Shown here: one piece after another, positions 34,642 to 47,292 of the stretch
Numbering within the stretch: the stretch's first letter is position 1
Layout of the letters: every line of letters begins with the position of its first letter
Source of the DNA: Hofstenia miamia
Lineage: Eukaryota > Xenacoelomorpha > Acoela
NCBI GenBank assembly: GCA_004352715.1
Contig: SCFE01000019.1
Location: 157,752-221,751 of the forward strand
Direction: 5' to 3'
Length of the DNA stretch: 64,000 nucleotides
The notes under the pieces: model-generated
Seen by the model: only the letters and a program-made list of their open reading frames with translations
Told to the model about the DNA's origin: nothing
Database searches by the model: none
Made by a program: the position numbers and the translations under genes

Positions 34642-34908
34642 CTACGAGCTGTGAATTTGATGAACATTAACCTCGTTATATTTTCTCTTTGTTATTGCGG
34701 TTTGATTTATTAAATAATGCAAAGCTAAACGGTTTCTGTGTGCAACAATCGTAGTGCTATTAGCGGAGGAGTAAATAATGGGTATCGCGCTCGATTGTTG
34801 TATTACAGCTAAGTTATGGATAAGGTGTAGGGGTTTTTCACCCGTTTGGCTTGCACTCGATTCATTCCTTGGCATATAGTAATAAATGCAATAAAGGCGT
34901 TTTGCCAT
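34642..34908 (-). CDS. Unrecognised small ORF, 88 residues
   Basis: An ATG at 34908 opens a frame of 88 residues with mixed composition (start MAKRLYCIYYYMPRNESSAS). It has no signal peptide, membrane segment or motif I know. It sits about 390 bases from, and diverges from, the equally unrecognised ORF at 35299. The region between has short direct repeats (ATAATGTGACCG twice near 34970). It could be chance or part of an unrecognised retroelement. Confidence 0.2.
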   Translation of the reverse strand: MAKRLYCIYYYMPRNESSASQTGEKPLHLIHNLAVIQQSSAIPIIYSSANSTTIVAHRNRLALHYLINQTAITKRKYNEVNVHQIHSS

Positions 34909-35298
34909 CGTAGGTAAATATCATTATTTATCTTAACCGAATTTTAGATCCAAATTCTGACAAATAATGTGACCGATAATGTGACCGATATTATTGTTAT
35001 TTTAATAGTAGTTTGTAGCTAGCGTTTGTATATAGTTTTTAGTAGCTAGCGTTGTGTCTTAATTTTAACTTGTCAGTAGTTTATAGTTTATGTGTTTGTA
35101 TCGTACGAAATTATTATATGTAGGAAGCTGCTCTATATTTGATAGTTAAAGTTTTTAAGTAATAGCAGCTAGTGTCTGTATATGCCAACTACTGACAATA
35201 CACGAATTGAGCTTGAGCACTAAGTCGAATTGTGTTCGTAGTTTATTTCACTAAATAAGGCACACATAACAAATATGATTTCGTGAGACTGAGCTGAG

Positions 35299-35577
35299 AT
35301 GGAATCACAATGGATGGGATCTTTAACTACGTACAAGGATGGAGTGGTGGATAGTTTCTGTCGAGCCTGTTATGATCTCAATGACTTGGCGTCGGGCAAG
35401 TGCGCCCAGAGATTACAATCCTCTTCTATCGATGGAGTATCTAAACAATACTGTGTTATAATTGTTACTAAAACGTCTGCTAAGGCAGTGTATTATACAC
35501 AATTAAAGGAAAGAAGAGGAACTTTGGATAATACTTACCCCGTGAGGGCTGATGCTGATCTCTTGTTAATTATCTAA
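35299..35577 (+). CDS. Unrecognised small ORF, 92 residues
   Basis: The frame starts MESQWMGSLTTYKDGVVDSF and ends with ADADLLLII. Composition is balanced and codon use is less AT-biased than the surroundings, which makes it look more like real coding sequence than most ORFs here. Contains CRACYDLNDLASGKC, with three cysteines. No family recognised, no signal peptide. It could be a small gene, a first exon, or a gag-like piece of a retroelement. Confidence 0.35.
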   Translation: MESQWMGSLTTYKDGVVDSFCRACYDLNDLASGKCAQRLQSSSIDGVSKQYCVIIVTKTSAKAVYYTQLKERRGTLDNTYPVRADADLLLII

Positions 35578-35599
35578 GTATATTATTGAGTTATTAAGT

Positions 35600-37579
35600 G
35601 TTAGTTTCACCTGGGTAGCGATATTACACTAGGAAAAAAATTTCTAGATTCTAGAAATTTTTAATCCATTACTGTGAATTTCATTCAGATTTTTTTAATT
35701 GTAATTGCGAAATTTACTTTTTGGCTTGATTTTACACATGTAGATGTTCACAGGGTTGTACTTCTAGATAATTTACAAAGGAGCTCTAATTTTGAATGCT
35801 GTATTTTTATGTTATATTTTTGCAAAAATATTATTTCTCACCAAACAGAATCCAACACCTGAAGCCTAATATAATTTTAGCAAGGTGAGTTAATTCTGCC
35901 AGAACACTCCTCGAGTACACTTCTTGATGTGCGTTTGTGTATCTACTATAAACATTATTTTAATACACTCTGTTATTAAGAACCCGTTTTTTATAAATCT
36001 TACATCCTTTATACATTTTTACAATAAATAAAGTTAAGTGCTTATCATATTGCGATTTGGAAACTATCTTAACTAAATGTGTTTCTATTTAGTTGTGCAC
36101 AAAGCGTATAATTACTAATGTTGTGACTGTTGGATGCATGAAAATTACATATTTTTGTACAAAAGTCATTGGTAGTAGAAAGCGGTTGGTAGCAGAAGAA
36201 ATATGTACTAATTTTATCGCAATCCATCACGATTGGTCTCATCGATTAACAGTTATTCGAAAAAGAACATAAAATCCATAATATGGGCGAATATAACTGA
36301 TGTTTCAAAGAAAAAGCAAGCCCTTGAAATGCTATTAAATATTATGTTGTCAATCGAAAGATATTTCTTCAGATTTGAATATTGCTGAACTTGGTGGTGA
36401 GATGAAACTGGTCTTACAAATTGACTACTTCTTTGGATGAATCCTTTAGGAAATCAGACATTGAATATGCTTATGAATCCTACTCCAAATTTAAGAATTT
36501 AGAAAAATGTGGTCTATCCACGCGGACTTTGAAAGACAAGCATCAGTTATGAAACTGTATAAATTAGATATATCAGATAGAATATTTCCTGTTGAAATTA
36601 TTGGCAATGCTTGCTTAGATGAGAAGGAAAACGCATGATTTCATTGAAATATATGAAGATGAAGGCTACGTTAGTTCACATGTATTCCATGTCTGCTCTA
36701 TCTACCCATAGAAAGTCTAAAGATGATGATAGTGCGTTTTGGGCGAATGCTCGGACACAGTGGTGTACGTAGGAAGGGGGGGACTTGGTAAAATGCCCCT
36801 GTCAGTTTTTCAAAATTGATTTTGATCAATTAAGTCAAAAAATTAAAAATGTTATAAGCTAAATCGTGAAATGCATTTATAGAGTTTATTTTTGCAATAT
36901 TTTTGAAATCTTCGCGTGTCTTCTCTCGCTTTTGGTCACTCGATCCGATCGGATCTAAAATCGAGTCGTGTTTAGACGGGTACCAGATGTCACTCTCTAA
37001 TCCAGGCTACAATTACTTACGTAAACCATAGTTTTAATTGGGCTGAGATTTTCAAACCCACCTTGACCGATTTTTGGAATAAAATTACATTTTATATAAG
37101 TAAATTTTATAATGCAACTAATTCAGTTGACTTTAAATACAATTAGAAAGCTTGTGCTAGAACTAACAAATTTGACTACTAATGACGTCGTTATAAATAT
37201 CAGCTTTATATATGATTTCTTTAATTTAGTTCTTGTTTTTTTCACCATTGAAGGATTGGTAAATTCAGAGTGGTAGAGGGCTACACCCTCCATTTATAAT
37301 TAATAAGAGCAAAAATAATATATGTTGAGGATATTATGTTCACTATTGATGAAGCAATGGCGAAAATTCACCACGAAGTTAAAGGAAATCCTCTCAATAT
37401 CTCAAAATATTATCAAATCTGGGTATGAGCGGGCCCACCGCCATAAATGTCCATGTAAAAGGATTTCAATACTTTTTAACAGGCTTGGACAAAATTGTTC
37501 AAAAATGTAAGCAAATCGGTTTGTTACACTAGTGGAAATAGGGTAAAAGGCATGGAATTACATGTATCTTATGAGTAAA

Positions 37580-37623
<44 letters not shown>

Positions 37624-37790
37624 ATTTCATTTACAAAAGTTAAAACAATTAATATTGGATTTATTAAATATTGTTTGGAGATTAGAATATGTAATGGCTT
37701 TGGATACTTAAAAAAAATTTAATAAGTGTCGAAAATTTTATTTGTTAACCTTTCAAAAAAAAAATTTTATTTGCTAACCTTTCAAAGTAG
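35600..37790. other. Mostly anonymous DNA; possible element end at 36756
   Basis: CAGTGGTGTACGTAGGAAGG with a following G run at about 36759 resembles the ends of common MITEs (CAGTGGCGTA..GGGG), without a detected partner. Broken coding-like phrases occur near 36180-36720 but could not be assigned. A (TA)n tract lies at 37588-37621. A 23-bp phrase around GTTAACCTTTCAAA is duplicated near 37735-37785. Confidence 0.35.
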
Positions 37791-37794
37791 TCTA

Positions 37795-38127
37795 TTTTCA
37801 GGCATAAGGGACTTAATTGTTGCTTATGCACCAACTGAATCTCATTCTACAGAGAAAGAAGTGGCTGAGTTCTACAGCAATCTTTCCAAGGTCATATCTG
37901 CGTGTCGACCTAGACGGAAGTTCCTCGTGGCTGGGGATTTTAACTGCAGGGTTGGTGGCACCTTGAGCTCTATACCTGGAGCGACAGGAGGCTTCACCAC
38001 CTCTCAGGATAGTACACCAAACGGTGTAACGCTGGTAGACTTCCTGGTTGACCAGAAGCTAGCTCTTGCTAATACATTTTTCCAGCACAAGAAAGTGCAC
38101 AGCACCTCGTGGACACACCCTAACACC
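37795..38127 (+). mobile_element. LINE endonuclease domain, cut by a gap
   Basis: The open frame reads IRDLIVAYAPTESHSTEKEV, then FLVAGDFNCRVGG (the conserved GDFN box), GVTLVDFLVDQKLALANTFF and STSWTHPNT before the gap. These are the central strands of an exonuclease-endonuclease-phosphatase fold as in RTE/Tx1/CR1 LINEs. The catalytic SDH end would be inside the Ns. The reading frame is intact and less AT-biased than neighbouring DNA, so the insertion may be fairly young. TTTTCAG just before 37801 could be a chance acceptor. Confidence 0.75.
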
Positions 38128-39127
38128 NNNNNNNNNNNNNNNNNNNNNNNNNNNNNNNNNNNNNNNNNNNNNNNNNNNNNNNNNNNNNNNNNNNNNNNNN
38201 NNNNNNNNNNNNNNNNNNNNNNNNNNNNNNNNNNNNNNNNNNNNNNNNNNNNNNNNNNNNNNNNNNNNNNNNNNNNNNNNNNNNNNNNNNNNNNNNNNNN
38301 NNNNNNNNNNNNNNNNNNNNNNNNNNNNNNNNNNNNNNNNNNNNNNNNNNNNNNNNNNNNNNNNNNNNNNNNNNNNNNNNNNNNNNNNNNNNNNNNNNNN
38401 NNNNNNNNNNNNNNNNNNNNNNNNNNNNNNNNNNNNNNNNNNNNNNNNNNNNNNNNNNNNNNNNNNNNNNNNNNNNNNNNNNNNNNNNNNNNNNNNNNNN
38501 NNNNNNNNNNNNNNNNNNNNNNNNNNNNNNNNNNNNNNNNNNNNNNNNNNNNNNNNNNNNNNNNNNNNNNNNNNNNNNNNNNNNNNNNNNNNNNNNNNNN
38601 NNNNNNNNNNNNNNNNNNNNNNNNNNNNNNNNNNNNNNNNNNNNNNNNNNNNNNNNNNNNNNNNNNNNNNNNNNNNNNNNNNNNNNNNNNNNNNNNNNNN
38701 NNNNNNNNNNNNNNNNNNNNNNNNNNNNNNNNNNNNNNNNNNNNNNNNNNNNNNNNNNNNNNNNNNNNNNNNNNNNNNNNNNNNNNNNNNNNNNNNNNNN
38801 NNNNNNNNNNNNNNNNNNNNNNNNNNNNNNNNNNNNNNNNNNNNNNNNNNNNNNNNNNNNNNNNNNNNNNNNNNNNNNNNNNNNNNNNNNNNNNNNNNNN
38901 NNNNNNNNNNNNNNNNNNNNNNNNNNNNNNNNNNNNNNNNNNNNNNNNNNNNNNNNNNNNNNNNNNNNNNNNNNNNNNNNNNNNNNNNNNNNNNNNNNNN
39001 NNNNNNNNNNNNNNNNNNNNNNNNNNNNNNNNNNNNNNNNNNNNNNNNNNNNNNNNNNNNNNNNNNNNNNNNNNNNNNNNNNNNNNNNNNNNNNNNNNNN
39101 NNNNNNNNNNNNNNNNNNNNNNNNNNN
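38128..39127. other. Assembly gap of 1000 Ns
   Basis: Exactly 1000 Ns, the same size as the gap at 2574. It is followed by (TA)n and (GA)n tracts to 39180. Confidence 0.98.
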
Positions 39128-39179
<52 letters not shown>

Positions 39180-39181
<2 letters not shown>

Positions 39182-40564
39182 TACTGGCCAAAAGCTTGGG
39201 AACAGTAACCTGTCTAAAGCGTATTTAATGCTATTTCCTGGAAACTTCATAAAATTCCTGGAATTCCCAATTTTTTTTTAGAATTTTCAACAGATTTATT
39301 TAGCCAATCAAATTAACACACAATACATTTTCATTGAACAAGCACTATAATTATAGTTTGAAATATTGTCTATTGTAGTGAAATTTCACCAACAAGGCGT
39401 GCTCAAATTCATATCTTGTAAGAGGAGGTTCACAATTATCACGCTATAGCTGTTAGAATGGACGTGTCAGTATCTTCTGTATCTCGAAGTGTTACTCACT
39501 ATCAGCAACTGCAAAATTTTTACCCCTTGCAAGCGGTTTGGAAGACCCCTCAGACTGAACGTCTCATTCACCATTATGTCGTCAATCAACTATTCTCTTC
39601 ATCTTCTGAAGTCAAAGCAAATCTAGGTGCGGTAGTGAAGAATGTATCAACACACCCCATTAGGCGTCGATTAAATACTACCTTTGACCTTCCATTGTGC
39701 AAACTGGCAGCCAAACCTTGATTATCTTCAACGAACATTTGAGACTGGTNAAGTTATTGAAAACTGATCATTTTGAGAAAGCTGCATATATATTCCCCTG
39801 CTTTTCTTTACTACTATCTTCAACGAACATTTGAGACTGGTTGTGCTTCTGCAGGCAATACCAACACTACACCCCTGGGATGTGGCATCAAGTAATGCTT
39901 AGTGACGAATCCAAGATTTCCCAGTTTACATCATACCGGCCACACGTTCGACAACTAAGAAACCAAAGATTCAACACACGTTACACGCAAAAAATTGTCC
40001 GCTCAGCACCTTCTGTGATGATTTATGGTGCTATAACTGCTAATGGACGTGCTGGTCTGCATTTTGTTTCTCACAACATCAAGACTGTCACAGCTAAGGC
40101 CTAACTCAAAATACTTCAGGAGAAAGTCCCCATGTCTGTACTACAACAAGATGGTGCTCCTTGCCACAGCAGCAAAGTTGTGAAACACTGGATTGCATCA
40201 CAAGACTTTCAGCTGCTTGAGAACTGGCCAGGAAACTCCCCAGACCTCAACGTCATAGAAAATTGCTGGCATCACATCAAAAACTGTCTGAGGAAGTGCC
40301 AATGCACATCACTCGACGATCTGAAAGAGGAAATTTAAGTGGTATGGTGCACAGAGATTACTGATGATTATTGTTGAAAGCTGGTCGAGTCAATGTCAAA
40401 TCGCATTGCTGCGTGTTTGGCCAATAATGTCGGATATGCAAAATATTGAGTTTTTATTTACTTTCTACACAGTGTTATCATATTGTTTCTACATTGCTTT
40501 TTTTAGTGTAAAATACAAAAATTTCTAAATTTGGAAAGTGTTCCTAAAGTTTTGACCAGTACTG
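39180..40564 (+). mobile_element. Nearly complete, inactivated Tc1-like transposon
   Basis: The right end, read inward, is CAGTACTGGTCAAAACTTTA and is followed by TA; the left end starts AGTACTGGCCAAAAGCTTGG but abuts a GA repeat, having lost its first base and clear TA. The plus strand encodes the transposase from about 39458: N-terminal DNA-binding helices (PQTERLIHHYVVNQLF), then WHQVMLSDESK (first D), LQQDGAPCHSSK (second D) and NSPDLNVIENCW (E). By my count 35 residues separate the second D from E. Stops occur after AAKP, in STNI*DW, and after TAKA, so it is dead. A single N at 39750 with a 27-bp duplication interrupts the middle. The TIR-like ending gives a complete 1.4-kb element. Confidence 0.85.
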
Positions 40565-40565
40565 T

Positions 40566-40566
40566 A

Positions 40567-40599
<33 letters not shown>

Positions 40600-40980
40600 N
40601 NNNNNNNNNNNNNNNNNNNNNNNNNNNNNNNNNNNNNNNNNNNNNNNNNNNNNNNNNNNNNNNNNNNNNNNNNNNNNNNNNNNNNNNNNNNNNNNNNNNN
40701 NNNNNNNNNNNNNNNNNNNNNNNNNNNNNNNNNNNNNNNNNNNNNNNNNNNNNNNNNNNNNNNNNNNNNNNNNNNNNNNNNNNNNNNNNNNNNNNNNNNN
40801 NNNNNNNNNNNNNNNNNNNNNNNNNNNNNNNNNNNNNNNNNNNNNNNNNNNNNNNNNNNNNNNNNNNNNNNNNNNNNNNNNATATATATATATATAACAA
40901 ATTACAAGCTAATCTGAAAACACTTGGTCTGGCCGATACTAACTTCCAGTACCTGGTGGCATATATATATATATATATTT
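40566..40980. other. (TA)n tracts and a 282-base gap
   Basis: TA microsatellite 40565-40599, Ns 40600-40881, more TA to about 40896, then unassigned sequence and another TA run near 40963-40978. The gap was evidently caused by the microsatellite. Confidence 0.9.
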
Positions 40981-41314
40981 TTTTTGTTATTTCACGTGTA
41001 TGGAGAGCAATCTTCTAATTGATATTACTTCTACTGCATGGCTTCTGTTAGTAGTGGTAAAATACTTTTCACCCCACAAACAAAAAAAATGCACTCAAGT
41101 TAAATGGGAAAGCAAATCAGGTAGAAACAAGATCCGAAAATTTGATGTTGAGCATGTTGTTGTGTCTAAATTGTAAATTGTTAAAGAATAAGAAATGAGG
41201 ATGCTAAACTCAGTACCGGCAAAGGGGAGAATCCCATAGGCCCTGCGCTAGGCAATTTTACAGAAAAGCTATTAGTGAATTTAAGAAAATTAACTATGAA
41301 TCTTTCATAATATG

Positions 41315-41690
41315 AATTCAACGATTATATCGCTAGTTGTAGAAATAAACATGAAACAGGTACGTTTTTAGTGCTTCTTGAAATCTTTGTATGACGTCAA
41401 CTCTCGTAAATTAATAGGAATGCTATAACATAATTTCAGACCCACAATGCTAAGGTTACGTAACGCAAAATTGGTACGACCAAAAGGGATGTCAAAATCT
41501 TTAGATTGTCGAATGTTCCTTAAACTTCTTCAAGGCTGAAGAGTATAAGAAAACGAGAGAGGCAAATTAAATTTATTGACGATTTTGAAAGTAAGACACG
41601 GTAAATTGAATTTAATGCGTTCATCCACCGGGAGCAAATGTAAATCGTAAAGGTAAGGAGTTATGCGATCATTGTGCCCACAGACTGAAA
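41315..41690 (-). mobile_element. LINE C-terminal fragment of a third type
   Basis: The minus strand reads NDRITPYLYDLHLLPVDERI, FNLPCLTFKIVNKFNLP, LQP*RSLRNIRQSKDFDIPF and later SYKDFKKH*KRTCF. The order (ITP.L..LH.LPV..RI, L.TFK, SLR, FK..LKT.LF) is the standard C terminus of CR1/L2 elements in animals. At least two stops are present. No RT domain remains. Confidence 0.7.
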
Positions 41691-42427
41691 ACAGATCATT
41701 TGTCAACAGTATGGTTGAGTGCTATGTTCTATGAGTGATCAGGGTGGAGAGTGAATGCATCAAATATTCAATAATTTGAGTTCCATTGTGCTGGAAAATC
41801 TGCAAAAAGTATTATGCTGGATTCTATTTCGAATAATACTGTATAATTATTTTTCATATTTTTTAGTTTTTCATAGTAAAATGATAAAATAAAGATTTTC
41901 GTAATAAAATAATAACATAAAATAGCTAAAGAAAAAGGCAAATCAATAACAAGTGTAAACAATCAGCAAAGAAAGAATATTCTTAAATCTGTCACGAATT
42001 TTTCCATTAAATTTAAAAAAATATTGCCAAATTCATAATCAGCTTAAAAAATTGATCTAAATTGCATTGAAATTTACTTGCTATACAACAATTGCACATA
42101 CATGTACAGTGTTATAAAAAAGAAGAGAACAGTTTTTTATAACATTATTTGCTTCTAATACTGATAAAAAATAACAGTTGATACATTAAATGCGTCATCT
42201 AATGGACGAACATAGCTAGTTATGAAATTAATAATTTTCTGTCTGCAATAATAACTTTCAACAAACATCACATTTTCCAACACAGTCCCAAATACTTCAT
42301 CATTTTGGGATATTTATAGAATCTTTCAATTATCTTAGCTATTTGATAGCAATTAATTTCGATACACTTAACATCTGGTGATTGTGTTGACCAAGAAGAA
42401 CTTCTATAGCAAGGGCGCCGAAAAAAA

Positions 42428-42806
42428 TTTCTTAAAGGAGTGTCAAAAAAATTTTTGCACGTGTGATATTTTAGAAAATTGTTTTTGTTGAAAAATAATT
42501 ATTTTTTTGAGGAAATTTAATCATTTTATTGAAAGAGAACAAAGGATCAGATGTTATTTTCCAAACATTTGATTATCCGAAGTAATGTGCTAGAATCTGC
42601 TTTAATTTCCCATCCCATGTGTAAAAATATCAGAATATAGGCCTATAATTTTAATTTTCTACTACTAAACTATTTTGAAATCGATTATTACCATAATAAG
42701 AAGCATTTTATATATGATATACTGCAGTTAAAATGGAAGTAGATTTTAAAATAACACCATTATTTTCTAGATATTAATCAAAGATTTAAAACCTGGTTTA
42801 AGGAAT
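42428..42806 (+). repeat. Dispersed repeat family, copy B
   Basis: Homologous to 1753-2095 in the same orientation. It starts with CTTAAAGGAGTGTCAAAAAA and ends near AAAACCTGGTTTAAGG, and has an extra stretch of about 45 bp near 42710 that copy A lacks. No ORF, TIR or tail is visible. Confidence 0.65.
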
Positions 42807-45800
42807 TAAAGATTTTTTATAACGATCTAGAAAAATTTCTTATTCACCTAGAAATGACTTGCGAGTTTTATGAATTATTAATAGTATAGTTCACATTCGA
42901 ATTGAAAACTGGATAAATGTATTTCTGCAGCAAAAATATGTTTCAATATATCTAGCGCAATATTAAATACAATTTAATTTATTTCAATCAAGTATTACTA
43001 AGAAATTCGAAATTTAGATTTGATAAAACTCTAGTCAATTCAATCAACTCACCATGAAGGGGGACCGCTGCACCATCTTGCCCCCTTCCCCCGCCATCTT
43101 AAACTGGAAGCAAATATAAGAGGAACCTTTTCTATCTATAAAATGCAGCCAGCCTTACATGAAGGAAAATTTTAATCGGGACCTATAAATTTCCTCAAAT
43201 AAATATCCACGCAAAGTTTGAAGAAATCGTTTTTTTGAATATGCATTTCATGAAAAATTTGATATTACTTTTTGAACATTTCCCATAGCAAAGCTGCAAT
43301 AAAGGGATTAGATTATAGGAATTTACGAAAGCGTGGTTCTGAAGTGATTTTGGAAATTTATCCCATACGATGTCTTTTGAAAGTCATTGACCAATGCTAT
43401 TTTAAAAGTTGTTTTGAATTTTACGGCGTTTAATGTTAGTTTTTTATTACTAATGATTTGACTTAAATTTTCTTCGTAAGCAAAAAAGCGATTTATATAC
43501 ACCCAAAAGAACTATCAAATGAATTTTAGTGCAGTTGATTTAGAAGCATTTTTACCGTTTATTCTAACATGCTAAAAAATTTCTATATTAAACGAAGAAG
43601 TGTTTTGTTCTTTGTGGAACTTTATTGAAAAATTTCTTCAATTTTTTCAACAGCTGTTCACCTCACCCTCATTTTTCTTTATCTATTTTAGAGCTTCCAC
43701 TTTTTTTAAATCTTGCTTCTTTGGAAAATGAAGTAACATTAAACATTGTTCTAAGTTGCATGAGAAATAATTATTTTAATTAAAAAGAGATTGCGTTCAC
43801 TTAAATAATTAGATGCTATTTCTTAATGAATCATTTTAGCATTAAGTTTCTTTTTGCCCCAGGCCTTTTATCACAGTTAGAATTGGAGCAGAATTTCGTA
43901 ACCTGACCCACTCCATTTAATAGTCATCTGCTCCATATTGCCCCGCACCTCATATTCTACCGGCCCAAATTGTTCCACTCAACAAATTCTGATCCAAGAA
44001 CTACTCATGATATGACTTATAATGATAACACATGACTGCCAAATATTTTCCATTCATTACTGCTTAGAAAATACAGAATACTTTTATAATGTCATCTACT
44101 ATTTCTACTAATAGGAATCAAATAAATAACATGAGGCCAAGCGGATAGCTTTTAAACTCGGGCCCGGGTGAAAAAATTTATTGTTTTATACATTTCTTTT
44201 AAAGTTCTACATGTACATGTATTCAGCGTGCATTATTATTATATTTCATTTGAGATCTCATTTCATCTTGTACTCTTGTAAGTCATCACATGAATTGATG
44301 CATTAAATTCAACCGATCATCTTATTCAATTAATGAACATACACTTATTATTATTATTATTAAATAGATTTATTACCTTAATACAGGTCTACAAATATAT
44401 TAAACAGTCAACAAAAGTCATTTATGGACTGATGAACTACAAGATGATTTGCATGATTTGCATGGACAAACAAGATATGATAAATTTCGGCCCAAGAGTT
44501 AAATTTTTCAGGGTGCTTACCAATAATTCCAGGCCCGGGCCTGGTTTCAGCTTTGCACACCGTGTTGTAAAGAACATTTTGATAAGCAAACGTGAATTTT
44601 ACATTGGCATACAATTGAATTCCACTTGGGCGATTAAAAATTTTCGATATTCCATTGGTTAGTAATGGTCACAACAATTAATCGAATTGTCAAGCTATGA
44701 GAGAAACCCTACCAAATGGGTTTAAATTCCTTAGCCCTTAATTAATGTTAATAAGGCAAGGCATACTAGAAGAATGGAAGCATGTAATACTTTTGATTTG
44801 AACGAATACATTGTAAGCCCACAAAGCTTCCTTAGTGTTGATCAGAGAGTAATACTGCGAAGTAAATCGTAACATATTTTCCATTTTTGTAATCATAAGA
44901 ATGTAAGTTACAATTTTTGACTAAAATTTGCTATATCTGAATTATTTCTTTTACTATACACATTTCGGATTCTAAATCCATTGTTCTATGTGTATGCTAA
45001 AAAATTTAATTTTATTAAAAGCTGAATTTGTAGTTTTATCATTGCACTACATATTGAGGAAACCTATTCTCGGAACGCTTGAAACACAGTTTTATGAACA
45101 TAATTTCGCAAACAACCTATGAGCAATTTTTGGAATTCTATGTATATATATATATTGCCTTGGAAAGTGGCGTTAAATACTATTTAGCATCATTTTTCAA
45201 TTTTTCCAGCATAAAGAAAGTAGTTTTCATAGAAAGCCTATATTTTTATGTCTAGATAACATAAATAAATTTTGAGTAAATCTGAGTGACATATTTTTCT
45301 ATGTTACGTTTATTACGTTAATAATTGGCGCAAGATGTGTACATTTTAATTAGCGCTAGATATATGCATCAAAAAATTTTTTTAGCGCCGAAGATATATA
45401 TATATATTGCGGCTGTCCATTTTTTTTGTTATGTTTGAAAAGTTGCGTTTGAACAGTTTGATGTAGTGCAGCTTTGCCTAAAAATCACTTAAAAATTTTC
45501 TCAAATTGGTTAAAGTTTAGATTCACTCAAAAGCATTTACGATTTGCTCCAAAATGCTGTCTTACTGGAATCTCGTGTTTCCAAGAATTGTTATTCTACA
45601 CTTATGCATTATTTCCTGTACCTAGAGACTAAATCGGGAAAATATCATTGATAGAATGTCTTAAGATTTTCAGGATGTAATTTTGAGTAAATTTTTTAGC
45701 AAGAGATTGGTTTGCATCTTATCTCCGTGGGAAGCTTCCCCTAAAAATTCTTATTAAACATACATGCAGTGAAAAAACAACAAAATTTGGTCAAATTTAG

Positions 45801-47040
45801 TTTGAAAAATGTAGTTTACCTAAATATTTTAGTATGAATGTAGTTAGAATTTGTATAATGACATTCCAAATTTCTAAAATTCCCATACATTGATAGGTAT
45901 AATGAAAATTTTATAGGAATTTTATAAGTTTGGAATATGTCGGAAACGTTTCAATTCACAATAATCAAAATTGGTAAACATAAAAATTACAATCTTAAAT
46001 CTTAACGAAAGCACTCTTTCAATGGCGATAACCGAATATTTTTTGTTCATATTCCATTCATATATAAATATTCGTTGATTGATTAAGTTAATACAAAGGC
46101 ATGTTTATTTTCATAATATAAACTTCATTTCACACTTCACATACAGTTACTGAAAAATTTATATTTATAGATTTCTTAATATAGACTTGAATATAATTGC
46201 TGTCATCATTAGGGAATTATTGTCGAGAAAATTAAGTGAAATACGTATTTAATGATTTTAAACATGATTGGTTTTATTCATGTAAATATATTTGAATTTA
46301 TAGTTCATTGTCAGGAAAACTGGAGATGAAGAAAACCGAAATTACCACGCAGAATTAAGTTAATTTAACTTTCAAGGTCATGCTTCTAACATGATTGGCA
46401 TACAATTCATCAAGAAAACGGTAATTGAAAATTTTCACATGCTATTTTCATGAAGCAGCAGTTGTTCAAAATATAAGCAGCTGAAAAAATGTAATATTAA
46501 CAAAGGAAGCCAGCTCAAAATTATCGAGATAAGGAATTGATGGAAAATGTAAATGTGTATTAACAACATTATTTTGTTAAATTTATTCACTATGTATTAC
46601 TAAGCATTTTAATAAAAATGTGAATTATATGCAATGAAGTCCAAATAGTTAATAAAATTATTTTGAATTTTTATAATCAAAATTTACGAATTCTTGCATT
46701 TTCAACATTTATTTATAATCTTAAACAAGATTTAACTAGATTCTCAAAGAAAGCACTTTTTAATTATTAACAATCTCTCTAAAATTGACGTTTTAGAAAT
46801 TTTCGCCTCATTTTTTATATAAAGAAATGTAATGGCATTGAATAAATTGATTGTATTTTTCTGAAACTATCTTTAGTTATTAAACTTTCGTATTAAAACA
46901 GTGACATTCTCTACATGTTATTCATTCATCTAATGTTTATGTTAGGAATTTTTGGAGCTTTCTTGAACTTAACTATTGAGAGGTTTAACTATATATATAA
47001 TACAATATTTTGTTCAAAATCACTAAATGGGTCTCAATGC
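42807..47040. other. Anonymous AT-rich DNA, one GC palindrome
   Basis: No gene seen. At 44529-44544 the perfect palindrome CCAGGCCCGGGCCTGG stands out, with the related GGGCCCGGG at about 44160. Overlapping ORFs at 44333-44662 are not protein-like. Confidence 0.5.
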
Positions 47041-47058
47041 TTTACAGAGTGATTAAAA

Positions 47059-47292
47059 ATGCATTATTTAATGTGCATTCTACAGTGTAGATTACAGATG
47101 ACATTGAAACAGTTTCACTATAAGCTTACAATGGAAGTGATATCCTTGTTGTTGTTGGTAATAGACTTGCTCAGACCGGGTATTATTAGCGCCGCAGCTG
47201 TGTGTAATGTTCACAGTAGAAAAGAAGTAATATTTCCCACTGCTGATCGGTTTTATATCGAAGTGGTCATGATATTCCTCAAACAATACTAA
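47059..47292 (+). CDS. Possible signal-peptide exon, weak
   Basis: An internal ATG at 47131 gives MEVISLLLLVIDLLRPGIIS then AAAVCNVHSRKEVIFPTADR, which has the shape of a signal peptide with a plausible cleavage after SAAA and a following extracellular-looking stretch. The frame then ends at 47290-47292 without a clear splice donor. No family is recognised. It may be a first exon of a secreted or membrane protein, or chance. Confidence 0.2.
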   Translation: MHYLMCILQCRLQMTLKQFHYKLTMEVISLLLLVIDLLRPGIISAAAVCNVHSRKEVIFPTADRFYIEVVMIFLKQY

